This document shows, one piece after another, positions 35,585-44,242 of a stretch of DNA of 64,000 nucleotides. The position numbers were made by a program, and so were the translations under genes. The stretch comes from an uncultured Fretibacterium sp. (GTDB lineage: Bacteria > Synergistota > Synergistia > Synergistales > Aminobacteriaceae). The stretch spans positions 1 through 64,000 of the forward strand of contig CALCEM010000026.1 in NCBI GenBank assembly GCA_937900285.1. Reading direction: 5' to 3'. Numbering within the stretch: position 1 is the stretch's first letter; the number at the start of each line of letters is the position of its first letter. The notes under the pieces were generated by a model, which was not told the origin of the DNA, ran no database searches, and saw only the letters and a list, made by a program, of their open reading frames with translations.

Positions 35585-36727
35585 ATGGATTTAAGTGAAT
35601 TATTTCCGAGTTTACCGGAGATATTATTTGCGGAGCGCGATCCTGAGACGGTTGAGAGCGAAATTATAACGCAATATGAAAATTTATCAGGGCGGACATT
35701 AGCAAAGGGCGATCCGATTCGTTTATTTTTGGAAGCGGTTGCGTTAATAATAATTCAACAGCGCTATTTAATAGATTACACTGGGAAGCAGAATTTATTA
35801 GCGTATTCAGAGGGCAATAATCTAGATCATTTAGGAGCGTTATTAGGAGTCAGCCGGCTTGAAGCAGAATGTGCCAGCGTTAAATTAAAATTCACGTTAA
35901 CCGGGACATTAAGCGAAAATTTAATAATTCCAGCTGGGACGAGGGCTGCAGATGTTTCAGGGCTTGTATATTTTGCGCTTGACGATGATTTAAAAATATT
36001 GGCTGGGAATTTGACGGGCGAGGGTTCTGCAACGTGCACCGAAGCCGGAATAATCGGCAATGATTTTTTAACGGGGCAAATAAATATATTGGTTGACCCT
36101 GTGAGTTATGTAAAGAGCGTAATAAATATAAATACGAGTTCTGGCGGTTCTGATGCAGAGGACGATGAAAATTTCAGGGAGCGAATTCAGATGGCACCGG
36201 AGTCTTTTAGCGTAGCCGGGCCGGAGGGAGCTTATGAATATTATGCGAGGAGCGCCAATAGTTATATAAGAGATGTAACAGTGATCGGTCCTCCTGATAC
36301 GCAGCCCGGCCATGTTGATATTTATGTATTAATGGAAAATGGAGAATTGCCTTCAGATGAAATTTTAAATCAGGTTTACGAGACGTGTAACGATGCAAGT
36401 ATCAGACCTGACACGGATTATATACAAGTTTTGAAGCCTGAAACGGTTAAATATAATATACGACTGACTTATTATATTGATCGAAAAAAGGCAAATCAGG
36501 CGGAGAATATTTGCGAAGGAGTAAATAACGCGATAGAAAATTTTATATTATGGCAGCGTCAAAAGATCGGCCGGGACATAAATCCGAGCGAATTAACGCG
36601 GCGAATTTTAGAGGTCGGAGCAAAACGTGTAAATATAACGCAGCCGGCATTTAAAGAATTATCCGGGAATGAACTGGCAGTATTAAACACGAAAAATATT
36701 ATTTACGGCGGGCTTGAGAGCGAATAA
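35585..36727 (+). CDS. Baseplate assembly protein J (P2 gpJ-like)
   Basis: 380 residues: LIDYTGKQNLLAYSEGNNLDHLGALLGVSRLEAECA, LIIPAGTRAADVSG, GGSDAEDDENFRERIQMAPESFSVAGPEGAYEYYARS and VTVIGPPDTQPGHVDIYVL are diagnostic for the gpJ baseplate family (wedge). Last structural gene of the inverted block; in P2 it would be followed by I and H, which here lie on the opposite strand at 30.7-32.5 kb. Confidence 0.9.
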   Translation: MDLSELFPSLPEILFAERDPETVESEIITQYENLSGRTLAKGDPIRLFLEAVALIIIQQRYLIDYTGKQNLLAYSEGNNLDHLGALLGVSRLEAECASVKLKFTLTGTLSENLIIPAGTRAADVSGLVYFALDDDLKILAGNLTGEGSATCTEAGIIGNDFLTGQINILVDPVSYVKSVININTSSGGSDAEDDENFRERIQMAPESFSVAGPEGAYEYYARSANSYIRDVTVIGPPDTQPGHVDIYVLMENGELPSDEILNQVYETCNDASIRPDTDYIQVLKPETVKYNIRLTYYIDRKKANQAENICEGVNNAIENFILWQRQKIGRDINPSELTRRILEVGAKRVNITQPAFKELSGNELAVLNTKNIIYGGLESE

Positions 36728-36784
36728 AATAAAGAAATTAAAAAATTAAAATTTTAAAATTTGAACGGAGGGGCAAAAAAAATA

Positions 36785-37042
36785 ATGCCAATTATTTCAA
36801 TGTTTTTCGGGATCATTATCCGAATGTATTACGACGATCACAACCCGCCGCATTTTCACGCTGAATATCAAGGACATAAAGGAATGTTTTTAACGAATGG
36901 TGAAAAATTAAATGGAAATATTCCGGCCAAACAGCAAAAATTTATAAGCGCATGGGCTGAAATACACCAGGACGAATTATTAGCAAACTGGGAAATTTCA
37001 AAGACTGAGAGGGAATTATTTAGGATCGAGCCTTTAAGATAA
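36785..37042 (+). CDS. DUF4160 protein (toxin-antitoxin-like pair, first gene)
   Basis: MPIISMFFGIIIRMYYDDHNPPHFHAEYQGHKGMF is the DUF4160 signature (YYDDHNPPHFHA). The family occurs next to DUF2442, as here, in pairs suspected to be toxin-antitoxin-like. ATG 36785 follows GGAGGGG; an earlier in-frame start at 36761 would overlap the box. Not a tail gene, so a cargo (moron) in the inverted segment. Confidence 0.8.
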   Translation: MPIISMFFGIIIRMYYDDHNPPHFHAEYQGHKGMFLTNGEKLNGNIPAKQQKFISAWAEIHQDELLANWEISKTERELFRIEPLR

Positions 37043-37051
37043 GGTGGGAAA

Positions 37052-37312
37052 ATGAATAAAATTTTATATAATTTGCCTGAATGGGTTGTAAAAGAAGTGA
37101 GGGCGCTTGATAATTTTAAATTATGGTTAAGATTTGAGAGCGGGGAAATAAAAATTTTTGATTTTAAGCCGTATTTAAAATATAAGATTTACGAAAAATT
37201 GAATATTCCAGAATTTTTTAAACTGGTTCGCGTTGAAGGTGATAGCATTGCATGGCCGGGGGATATAGATATAGCTCCGGAGCGTTTATATTCAGACGGT
37301 GAAAAAATTTAA
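37052..37312 (+). CDS. DUF2442 protein (toxin-antitoxin-like pair, second gene)
   Basis: 86 residues with LDNFKLWLRFESGEIKIFDFKPYLKYKIYEKL, FFKLVRVEGDSIAWPGDIDIAPERLY, the DUF2442 blocks (GDSIAWPGDIDIAPE). Nine bases after the DUF4160 gene. A bidirectional terminator follows. Confidence 0.8.
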   Translation: MNKILYNLPEWVVKEVRALDNFKLWLRFESGEIKIFDFKPYLKYKIYEKLNIPEFFKLVRVEGDSIAWPGDIDIAPERLYSDGEKI

Positions 37313-37332
37313 TGTTTTATTTTAATAATAAT

Positions 37333-37358
37333 CCGGGAAAAATTATCCCGGTTTTTTT
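37333..37358. terminator. Terminator at the right end of the inverted block
   Basis: CCGGGA and TCCCGG form a hairpin over an A/T loop, followed by seven T on the plus strand; it can stop the DUF4160-DUF2442 transcript. It lies between the convergent DUF2442 gene and the gpD fragment. Confidence 0.7.
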
Positions 37359-37368
37359 AATTTAATAT

Positions 37369-38118
37369 TTATTCGTGATAAGTTTCAGACGGATCGGCGT
37401 AAATTTCTGCTTTAATCGTTTTATTTTTTTTAGCGTCATGATATTTAATTTTAGCTTTTTTAAAAGTCCCGGAAGTTTTTGTATTAAACCGCCAGTTGAT
37501 AATATTTGACGAATTGCAAATAATTTGATTAACGGGGTTTTTATTTTCGTATTTTTCGAGGTCGTAAATAATAATTTTTTCGTCATGAATTTTTAAACCG
37601 AGTCCAGCGTCCTGACATAAATTATTTAAAAAATTTAAATCGCTTAAATTAATTTGGTCTTTTCGTTCAAAAGTCGGTTCGTCCTCTGAATCCCAAAACA
37701 ATTCGAAATTATTATTTTTAGCAATGTCCATCGCGATAATTCTTAACGGAATGCCCTCCCATGATTTATTTTTTAAAGTTTGGACGATCGGGCTTGAAAT
37801 TAAAGAACTAACGCATTTAATATTAACAACGCCGGGCGGGCCTGAAAAATCAATCTCGTCAATTTCGAATTTTCCGCAATTTAATTTTTTAGTCTGATTA
37901 TTATTAATTTTTATAATGCTGGCTTCGATTTTAGCGCCTTTTTCAGGGAAAAAACTATTACGCCATAAACCTTCGCGGTCTTCGAGCTGAATGCTTAAAT
38001 CGTCAGCTTTTCCTGTAGCATTGTCAGTAAAAGTAAAATTTATTAAGAATTCCGAAATATCATGCGTAATATTTTTATTATTATAAAAAATTTCTGGATA
38101 TGCTTCTCTTGACTCCAT
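37369..38118 (-). pseudogene. N-terminal part of baseplate hub protein gpD (late control D), gene split
   Basis: 249 residues: PEIFYNNKNITHDISEFLINFTFTDNATGKADDLSIQLEDREGLWR, IDEIDFSGPPGVVNIKCVSS, LKNKSWEGIPLRIIAMDIAKNN and FNTKTSGTFKKAKIKYHDAKKNKTIKAEI identify gpD. It stops at the point where the next domain (TQRVEN..) should begin; that domain is encoded on the plus strand at 32961-33350. The start ATG is at 38118. A protein cut here would lack the C-terminal hub domain, so the baseplate is likely defective unless inversion restores the gene. Confidence 0.85.
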
Positions 38119-38155
38119 TTAAAAAATTTTTCGCCTGCCATTTTAAATTTTTATT

Positions 38156-38608
38156 TTAAATACCTGTGCTGCCAAATCCGTTAAAATCACGTTTAGTTTT
38201 TGAGAGTTCATTCTCTGGAATTAAATTTAAATTGACGCGTTCAACCTTTGAGAAAATTATCTGTGCGACTCGATCGCCCGCATTTATTTTAAAATCGTTT
38301 TCGCCTAAATTGCATAAAATAATTTTTATTTCGCCTCTGTAATCTGCATCAATTGTGCCGGGCGAATTTAAGCAGAACACGCCAAAATTTAAAGCTAAAC
38401 CGGAGCGCGATCTGATTTGAGCTTCATAACCTGAGGGAATTTCTAATTTTAAGCCTGTTGAAATTAATTTTATTTTTCCCGGTTCAATTATATAATTTTC
38501 GCATGAGCATAAATCCAAGCCGGAAGCTCCTTCGCTTTTATATTCCGGAATTTTAGCGCCTTCGTTTAATTTGCAGATATTAATATTAATATTATTATTA
38601 TTATTCAT
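38156..38608 (-). CDS. dut: dUTP diphosphatase (trimeric)
   Basis: Hydrolyses dUTP to dUMP. Motifs in order: EGASGLDLCS, RSRSGLALNFGV, GTIDADYRGEIKIILCN, AGDRVAQIIF and the C-terminal RDFNGFGSTG. Start taken at ATG 38608 behind GGCGGG; the poly-Asn (AAT)n start follows. Unusual location: a nucleotide-metabolism gene inside the tail operon between gpX and gpD. 150 aa is normal. Confidence 0.92.
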   Translation of the reverse strand: MNNNNNININICKLNEGAKIPEYKSEGASGLDLCSCENYIIEPGKIKLISTGLKLEIPSGYEAQIRSRSGLALNFGVFCLNSPGTIDADYRGEIKIILCNLGENDFKINAGDRVAQIIFSKVERVNLNLIPENELSKTKRDFNGFGSTGI

Positions 38609-38639
38609 AATTTTTTGCCCGCCTTTAAAAAATTTAATT

Positions 38640-38714
38640 TTATAATTTTCTTGAAATTGCAATTATAATCAGCGCGAATAACCCGCCGAAAATAAGGCCG
38701 ATTATTTCTCCCAT
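38640..38714 (-). CDS. 24-residue membrane peptide overlapping gpX
   Basis: MGEIIGLIFGGLFALIIIA ends in SRKL. The ATG lies 8 bases after AGGAGGG and overlaps the end of gpX by 13 bases. One membrane helix with basic tail; function unknown, possibly an accessory lysis or anchoring peptide. Confidence 0.5.
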   Translation of the reverse strand: MGEIIGLIFGGLFALIIIAISRKL

Positions 38715-38914
38715 GGTGGCAGCCCTCCTGTTAAAGGGATATCCAAATCAGGAATATTTAAATTAATACCGGCCGGGAAAATAATAAAGTCTTTATAAAT
38801 TGAATTTTCATCGATTAAATTAATTAAATTATATTCGCCGCCAATATTTTTATAAAATTTATACGCGATTAAATCCCATGTGTCTCCCTGTTTAGTTTTG
38901 TAAATTTCACTCAT
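38702..38914 (-). CDS. Phage tail protein X (LysM-like)
   Basis: 70 residues. YKTKQGDTWDLIAYKFYKN..YNLINLI and FPAGINLNIPDL are the gpX/LysM-like baseplate features. Lies between the tape measure gene and gpD, as in P2-like phages. Confidence 0.85.
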   Translation of the reverse strand: MSEIYKTKQGDTWDLIAYKFYKNIGGEYNLINLIDENSIYKDFIIFPAGINLNIPDLDIPLTGGLPPWEK

Positions 38915-38923
38915 AATATTTTT

Positions 38924-41197
38924 TTAAGCATACGCCAGCCTCTCAGATTCGTTTTGAATGTCCTGCATTGCCTGTTTTACAATTTCGAAAATTTCATAAC
39001 GCAAATTATTATTATTATCGCCTGACACGTTTATCACGGGGGCTATATTAAAATTTTTTACGCCTTGACTAGTATTATTATTAATATTATTTAATAATCC
39101 TGATTCGCCTAAAATTTCGAACGATCGGCGCGGATCATTTAGCGGGAGAATAGCTTCCGGGCCAGCTTCGCCAATCATTGCAATTTCAGGGTGTGAAATA
39201 ATTCCACCTGCTGCATAATGAGTTTTAGCACCCCATGCCATGTCCATCGCGTTAATTGCGTTTTGCTGCTGCTTTTCAACTGCTGCGCTCGCTTGTTCTG
39301 AACTTCCTATTAAACCGAATGACACGGTCGAAATAAAAGAGTTCCAAGCGTTAGAAATTCCGTTTACAATTCCGTCCCAATAGCTTGAAATACCATCGCA
39401 GACGCTAATCCAAGCATTATTAAACATTTCGCAACATTTGTCCCAGTTTTCGTAAATTGCCCAAATGCCCGCAATAATTCCAGCACCGATCGCAACGGTC
39501 GCAAATAACGGATTTAAATTCATGACGGCATTTAATACGCCAAAACTGCCCGCCAAATTTTTCACAGCGCTAATAATTCCCATTATGGTGCTCGCAGCTT
39601 TTAACGTAGCAAATGCGCCGGCAAATAAAATAACGCCATCGGTTAAGGCTGGAAATTTGTCCATTAAATCCGTTGCAAGATTAATAATTTTAGTCAAACC
39701 GTCGACAATAGGTTCAAGAGCTTTCATTAAAGGCCGTCCGACGCGTTCCAAAAATCCTTCCATAGCGCTTTGCATGCTTGTAATTTTCCCTTGAAGCGTA
39801 TCATTTCGAATTTCAGACATTTTCCCGGCTGCATTATTTACATTTGCGCTGTTAATTTGTTCTTGAACATTTGCATATGACCCTGATTGAACGCTGCTCA
39901 TTAAAGCCCGTGCGGCTCTGATACCTCTATCACCGAAAATCCCGGACAAAATATTATTTATTTCTAAATCGCCCTTACCCTTTAATTTTTCGGCCAAATC
40001 TTTATATAAAAATTCGCTTCGCCTTAATCTTCCTTCGCGGTCTTTTACTGCAACTCCTAAATTATTTAAAGCTTGCTGGCTTGTCTCTTTGCTTAAATGC
40101 GTTAATAAGCTTTGATAACTTGTGCCGGCCTCTTCGCCTCTTAATCCGGTATTTGCCATTGCAGCCAAATCGGTCGCAGCTTGTTCTGCACTCATGTGAA
40201 AAGATTTTGCCTGCGTTCCGACTTTTTGTAAACTTGCGCCCATCATGCTTATATTAGTATTTGCCGCAGCACTTGCACCTGCTAAAATATTCGAAATTCT
40301 AGACGCTTGATCGGCGTTATATTCGAATTGCGATAACGATTGAGAAATAATTTCACTTGCTTGCGCCAATTCCATCCCTTCAGCTGAAGCCATTGCTAAA
40401 ACTCCGGGAATTGCTCCGATAACTTGTTCTGCGTTCATTCCAGCTCTGATTAAATTTTCTTGTGCTTGTCCGACTTGAACCTGTGAAAATTGTGTCAAGC
40501 GCCCCTGCTCCCGCGCCTGTGCTTCAAGTTTTAAAAAATTTTTGTCGTCTCGATCCAAACCTGTAACGGCTCTGACATTAGCCATTTGCTGTTCAAAATT
40601 TGCTGCAACGTTTACGGGTTGTCCGAATGTAGATTTTAAACCTTGAAAAGCCGCATAAGAGGTCATTGCAGCATCTTTTAAATTTTTCATGGCCGTTAAT
40701 CTTTTTTGCTGCCGTTCTTGTGCCTCAAATAATTTATTTTGCGCTTTTACTGCTTCTTCGCTTCGCCTCGTTAATTCTTGTTGTGCTTTTCCAAAATCTT
40801 CCGTGCTTATTCCAGAGGCTTTTAACTCGCCCCGCAATTCGTTTAATGCTTTTCGCTCTGATTTTAAATTATTTTCAGTTGAATTAATTAATTTCCCTAA
40901 ATGCTGCATTTGCCCTTGTATTTTTGGGGTCATGCCGGATTCTTTTGCCTGCTTTTGTAATAATTTAAATTGCTCCCGGTATTTAGTTAAAGCCTTTTGA
41001 GATTCTGAAATTTTTAATGATTTCGCTTGAAATTCGGAAAATGTGCGCGCTAAATTTTTAATTGAATCTGAATTTTTTCCAATTGATTTATTTAAACCTT
41101 CGAATTTTTGCCCCGCCATTGCAAACGCTGCATTAAAACTTTGATCCAATGCGCCATTTAATGTAAATACTGTTGCAAATTCCGAAACACCCGCCAT
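38924..41197 (-). CDS. Tail tape measure protein
   Basis: 757 residues. Coiled-coil N-terminus (about 45-165), a TP901-type core (FGQPVNVAANFEQQMANVRAVTGLD, GQAQENLIRAGMNAEQVIGAIPGVLAMASAEGMELAQASEIISQSLSQFE), hydrophobic helices in the middle (LPLFATVAIGAGIIAGIW type, about 540-600) and GGIISHPEIAMIGEAGPEAILPLNDPRR near the C-terminus. Sets tail length. Preceded, as is usual, by a frameshifted chaperone gene. Confidence 0.92.
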   Translation of the reverse strand: MAGVSEFATVFTLNGALDQSFNAAFAMAGQKFEGLNKSIGKNSDSIKNLARTFSEFQAKSLKISESQKALTKYREQFKLLQKQAKESGMTPKIQGQMQHLGKLINSTENNLKSERKALNELRGELKASGISTEDFGKAQQELTRRSEEAVKAQNKLFEAQERQQKRLTAMKNLKDAAMTSYAAFQGLKSTFGQPVNVAANFEQQMANVRAVTGLDRDDKNFLKLEAQAREQGRLTQFSQVQVGQAQENLIRAGMNAEQVIGAIPGVLAMASAEGMELAQASEIISQSLSQFEYNADQASRISNILAGASAAANTNISMMGASLQKVGTQAKSFHMSAEQAATDLAAMANTGLRGEEAGTSYQSLLTHLSKETSQQALNNLGVAVKDREGRLRRSEFLYKDLAEKLKGKGDLEINNILSGIFGDRGIRAARALMSSVQSGSYANVQEQINSANVNNAAGKMSEIRNDTLQGKITSMQSAMEGFLERVGRPLMKALEPIVDGLTKIINLATDLMDKFPALTDGVILFAGAFATLKAASTIMGIISAVKNLAGSFGVLNAVMNLNPLFATVAIGAGIIAGIWAIYENWDKCCEMFNNAWISVCDGISSYWDGIVNGISNAWNSFISTVSFGLIGSSEQASAAVEKQQQNAINAMDMAWGAKTHYAAGGIISHPEIAMIGEAGPEAILPLNDPRRSFEILGESGLLNNINNNTSQGVKNFNIAPVINVSGDNNNNLRYEIFEIVKQAMQDIQNESERLAYA

Positions 41198-41228
41198 TTA
41201 AATTATTTCACCTCCTGAAATTTTTTTT

Positions 41229-41662
41229 TTATTTTTTTCCCTGCCTCTTAATTCTTTCATTTTCGCCCGCTATAATTTCGCACCAAGTTATTAAATTTCG
41301 TAATTTCTCATTTAGCCAAAAACTTAAGCCCGTATTTAAATCGCTCCGGGCTAATCTTACGCAAATTAACCGTAAAATATTGCAAGCGCTGTATTTATTT
41401 TCAGGGTCGCATAAACCTAATTGAATAAAAAATTTTGCGTTAAATTCGTAATATTCGTAAAATCTTTTGCGCCTAAACTTTCGAGCAATTCGACCGGCAT
41501 TTTACAAGCACGGGCTGCAACTTGAATTAAATACGCTTTGCTAAAATCATTTAAAAGGCTTTGGCGGCCTGATTTTATTACGGCCTGTTCACAGTCGAGC
41601 AAATCAAGTTCCGTTAATTCTTTATCTTTATGCAATATTTTTTTATTTAATTTAATTTTCAT
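41229..41662 (-). CDS. Tail assembly chaperone gpE / gpE-E' (programmed -1 frameshift)
   Basis: Zero frame 41417-41662 gives 81 residues (LTELDLLDCEQAVIKSGRQSLLNDFSKAYLIQVAARACKMPVELLESLGAKDF), the gpE-like part. Just before its stop lies T TTT TTA (41426-41432), a canonical slippery heptamer. In the -1 frame the sequence continues without stop for about 65 residues (LGLCDPENKYSACNILRLI, LARSDLNTGLSFWLNEKL, ITWCEIIAGENERIKRQG), ending at 41229 close to the tape measure start. Thus a short and a frameshifted long chaperone are made, as in P2 E/E' and lambda G/GT. Confidence 0.9.
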
Positions 41663-41919
41663 GATTTTTAATTTTTTCTCCTTTTCAATTCAAATTCCGA
41701 ATATTATAAGCCGTCCGGAAAATTTTTATTTTTAAATCAGCTTGATCGGCCTAACCTAATATTATTAGCCTGAAAAAATCCAAAAAAAAAGTGCCCCCGG
41801 GATTCAGAAAATTAAAAAATTCTCTAAAACCCCGCGAGCTATTTCGCCGATTAGGGTGAAACTAAAAAATAAAAAAAAGAGTCTTGACAAACCTTTTTTA
41901 TAATTACAGTGAGGATATT

Positions 41920-42483
41920 TTACAATAAATTCATAATTCCTGCAAAATTATTTCCTTTTCCCAGCGCGCTCCTGACTTCGGCCAAATAATCAACGCCGCG
42001 AATTTTGCAAATATAATTTAATTTATCGATTTCAGCGTAATTTGTATTATTAATATCAATTTTCATGTAAGTACATTCAAGCGCGGTTGTCGTCCCGGTT
42101 GTGTCGCCTGATACTAAATTGCCGATCGTAATATTTTTTGGAATTGCTTTGACGTAAACATGAAGCGCATTAACTTTATAAAATCCTTGTCCGGCGTTAT
42201 AATCCTGCATGGCCGAGTATAAATCTATATTATGAGAATATTGGCCGGCTAATTTAAAAATATCTTTTGTGACATTGCGCCATGTTAAACTCAGTTCCAA
42301 GCTTCCAAAATGGCCGAGCACCGGGCTTGAAACAGTTCCAGCAACCCCCGCGCCGCTGATATCGCTTGTAACGCTTTCAAGATTAGGCAATGAACCCTCC
42401 GCAACTCCTAAAAGGTCGCGCCCTTCATGGTAAACGCTGAAATTTATACCGCGCTCCGGGATTATATTACTCATTTGTATCAC
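41920..42483 (-). CDS. Phage major tail tube protein (P2 FII-like)
   Basis: 187 residues. NIIPERGINFSVYHEGRDLLGVAEGSLPNLESVTSDISGAGVAGTVSSPVLGHFGSLELSLTWRN is typical of the P2-type tube family. Overlaps the sheath gene by 17 bases. The 257 bases downstream (41663-41919) carry no gene; a C/G-rich run next to T stretches on the minus strand there may be a weak terminator. Confidence 0.88.
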   Translation of the reverse strand: MIQMSNIIPERGINFSVYHEGRDLLGVAEGSLPNLESVTSDISGAGVAGTVSSPVLGHFGSLELSLTWRNVTKDIFKLAGQYSHNIDLYSAMQDYNAGQGFYKVNALHVYVKAIPKNITIGNLVSGDTTGTTTALECTYMKIDINNTNYAEIDKLNYICKIRGVDYLAEVRSALGKGNNFAGIMNLL

Positions 42484-43921
42484 CTCCGAATAACGTGCTT
42501 AAATAGCTTGTATCAAATTCAAATGTGCCCGAAATTTCTTCAGCCGGGACGGGGGGCGTAATATAAATGTGAAATTTTAAAATGCCGTTTAATAAATCGG
42601 TTGTAGGATTTTCGCCTTCCTGGAATTCGATGCGGCCGCCGAGTAAAAATTCACGCGCTGCCAATCCGTTTAAATAAACGTTATACGAATTTACGATCGT
42701 GCGAATTAAACGCGGAGTCACCGGTGCATCAAGCTTCTGCCAAAACGTTAAAATAAAATTATTCCTAATAAAATCAAACATCCTCCGAACTGGGATAAAC
42801 ATGTCTTTAACGTCTGAATTATCAGGATAAACGGCCATGCGATTCCCCCAGGCGCGCCAGCCTCCGACCCAGTTTAAAGCGGTCATAATTCCATTTGAGT
42901 TTAAATAATTTGCCGTCTCAATTCCGAGATTAATTTCATCGCCGTCATCGTTTACGCAGCCGTCAATATTTAAATTTTTATTGCTGGGTGATTCATACGG
43001 GACATTATCATTACTGTAATCAGTCGTATTAATCAAGCCTGCTAATTGCGTGCTGAAATTAAAAATTTTATCGTCAAGCTTTAATTTCGGCCAGCATATT
43101 ATCTGCCTTGCATCAACGAAATTATTATTATTTTTCCAGCTGACACAATCCGAATATTTAGAGCATGCGTCCGAATCAATATCGCAAATCGCTAAACCTG
43201 AAAATAATCCGTTAATATTATTCATTTTGGCGGCCATGATCGCGGCGACCTCGCTGTTTTTTGACCATCCAGGCGCTAATAATAAACCCGGCACAAGTCT
43301 AAACAACGGAAAAATTTTATTAACTAGTTCAAGCCCTTTATATTGTCCCGTTCCAGAATCGACTCCGCCAATAATTTCATTTTTAGTTATTGAACTTCCA
43401 ATGCAGCGCGAAAAACCTATTTTAACGGTGTTGAGGCTAGCCATTGCGCCGGAATTTAAAATATTTACAATTGCTTCTCCGTCCGAATTGTAATTTAAAA
43501 CATAATCCGTTCCAGATTTATAATTTTTACCGCTCTCAAAGGTTAAACCCTTCGAAATTACAACGCCCGACCCTAAATTAATTTTTTTATTGCTGATTGA
43601 ATAATCTTTTAAAGCGACTGTTGTTGTTTTGCTTGACGGGTCTAAAACATTTATTAAAACGCAGGGTCCAATATTATATAAAGCGAATTGCGAGTAAATG
43701 AACTCACATAACGTAAAATTTTCCCAGTCCGAAGAATAGCCGAAATTTTCAACGGCTTCAGCGTAATTATAAATTAATTTCGGTTTATTAACGTTTTGAG
43801 CGTCTTCCGTCATAAACACGGGCGCAGTTCCAACAACAACGGGCAGCCCTGCATCAGCTTCGACCGGACTTAAAATCCCGGTGCTGACTTCTCGCGTATA
43901 AATTCCGTGATTTATTGCCAT
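42467..43921 (-). CDS. Phage tail sheath protein (P2 FI-like)
   Basis: 484 residues. INHGIYTREVSTGILSPVEADAGLPVVVGTAPVFM, LVPGLLLAPGWSKNSEVAAIMAAKMNNINGLFSGLAICDID, WGNRMAVYPDN and RRMFDFIRNNFILTFWQKLDAPVTPRLIRTIVNSYNVYLNGL are sheath family blocks. The sheath contracts at infection. Follows the small gene at 43928 by six bases. Confidence 0.93.
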   Translation of the reverse strand: MAINHGIYTREVSTGILSPVEADAGLPVVVGTAPVFMTEDAQNVNKPKLIYNYAEAVENFGYSSDWENFTLCEFIYSQFALYNIGPCVLINVLDPSSKTTTVALKDYSISNKKINLGSGVVISKGLTFESGKNYKSGTDYVLNYNSDGEAIVNILNSGAMASLNTVKIGFSRCIGSSITKNEIIGGVDSGTGQYKGLELVNKIFPLFRLVPGLLLAPGWSKNSEVAAIMAAKMNNINGLFSGLAICDIDSDACSKYSDCVSWKNNNNFVDARQIICWPKLKLDDKIFNFSTQLAGLINTTDYSNDNVPYESPSNKNLNIDGCVNDDGDEINLGIETANYLNSNGIMTALNWVGGWRAWGNRMAVYPDNSDVKDMFIPVRRMFDFIRNNFILTFWQKLDAPVTPRLIRTIVNSYNVYLNGLAAREFLLGGRIEFQEGENPTTDLLNGILKFHIYITPPVPAEEISGTFEFDTSYLSTLFGGDTNE

Positions 43922-43927
43922 TTTGAA

Positions 43928-44176
43928 TTATTTCACATTCCTTTCATTTAAAAATTTTTTATCCTTTAATTTTTCATAAGCTTTGTAATAAATTGTGCCG
44001 GGTAAACTGGTTAAACTCACTTTTTGTAAAAATTCATCTGTATCGCAGATTAATAATTCTAATTCCTGGTATTTCTGCATTAAATCGTAAATATAGTCCG
44101 GTAAACCGTTTAAAAATACTTGGTATTGAACGAGTCCAAATTTTTTTACATTCGGGCCAATATAAATATTATTCAT
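43928..44176 (-). CDS. Small phage tail protein of unknown function
   Basis: 82 residues, MNNIYIGPNVKKFGLVQYQVFLNGLPDYIYDLMQKYQELELLICDTDEFLQKVSLTSLPGTIYYKAYEKL. Matches small proteins seen directly before sheath genes in Firmicute-type phages, but I do not know a role. ATG has AAGGTG. Six bases before the sheath start. Confidence 0.65.
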   Translation of the reverse strand: MNNIYIGPNVKKFGLVQYQVFLNGLPDYIYDLMQKYQELELLICDTDEFLQKVSLTSLPGTIYYKAYEKLKDKKFLNERNVK

Positions 44177-44242
44177 GAAAATTTTTTCACCTTCTTTAAT
44201 CTTAATAATCTTAATAATCTTAATAAACTTAATTTTAAAATT

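Noticed and set aside
33315..37404. Classic Hin/Gin-type invertible segment
   Set aside because: No serine recombinase gene or 26-bp hix/gix-like site is in the window; the repeat is imperfect, so only the inversion itself is claimed.
41884..41904. Promoter TTGACA..TATAAT upstream of the tube gene
   Set aside because: Only nine bases separate the boxes and the orientation is opposite to the flanking phage genes.
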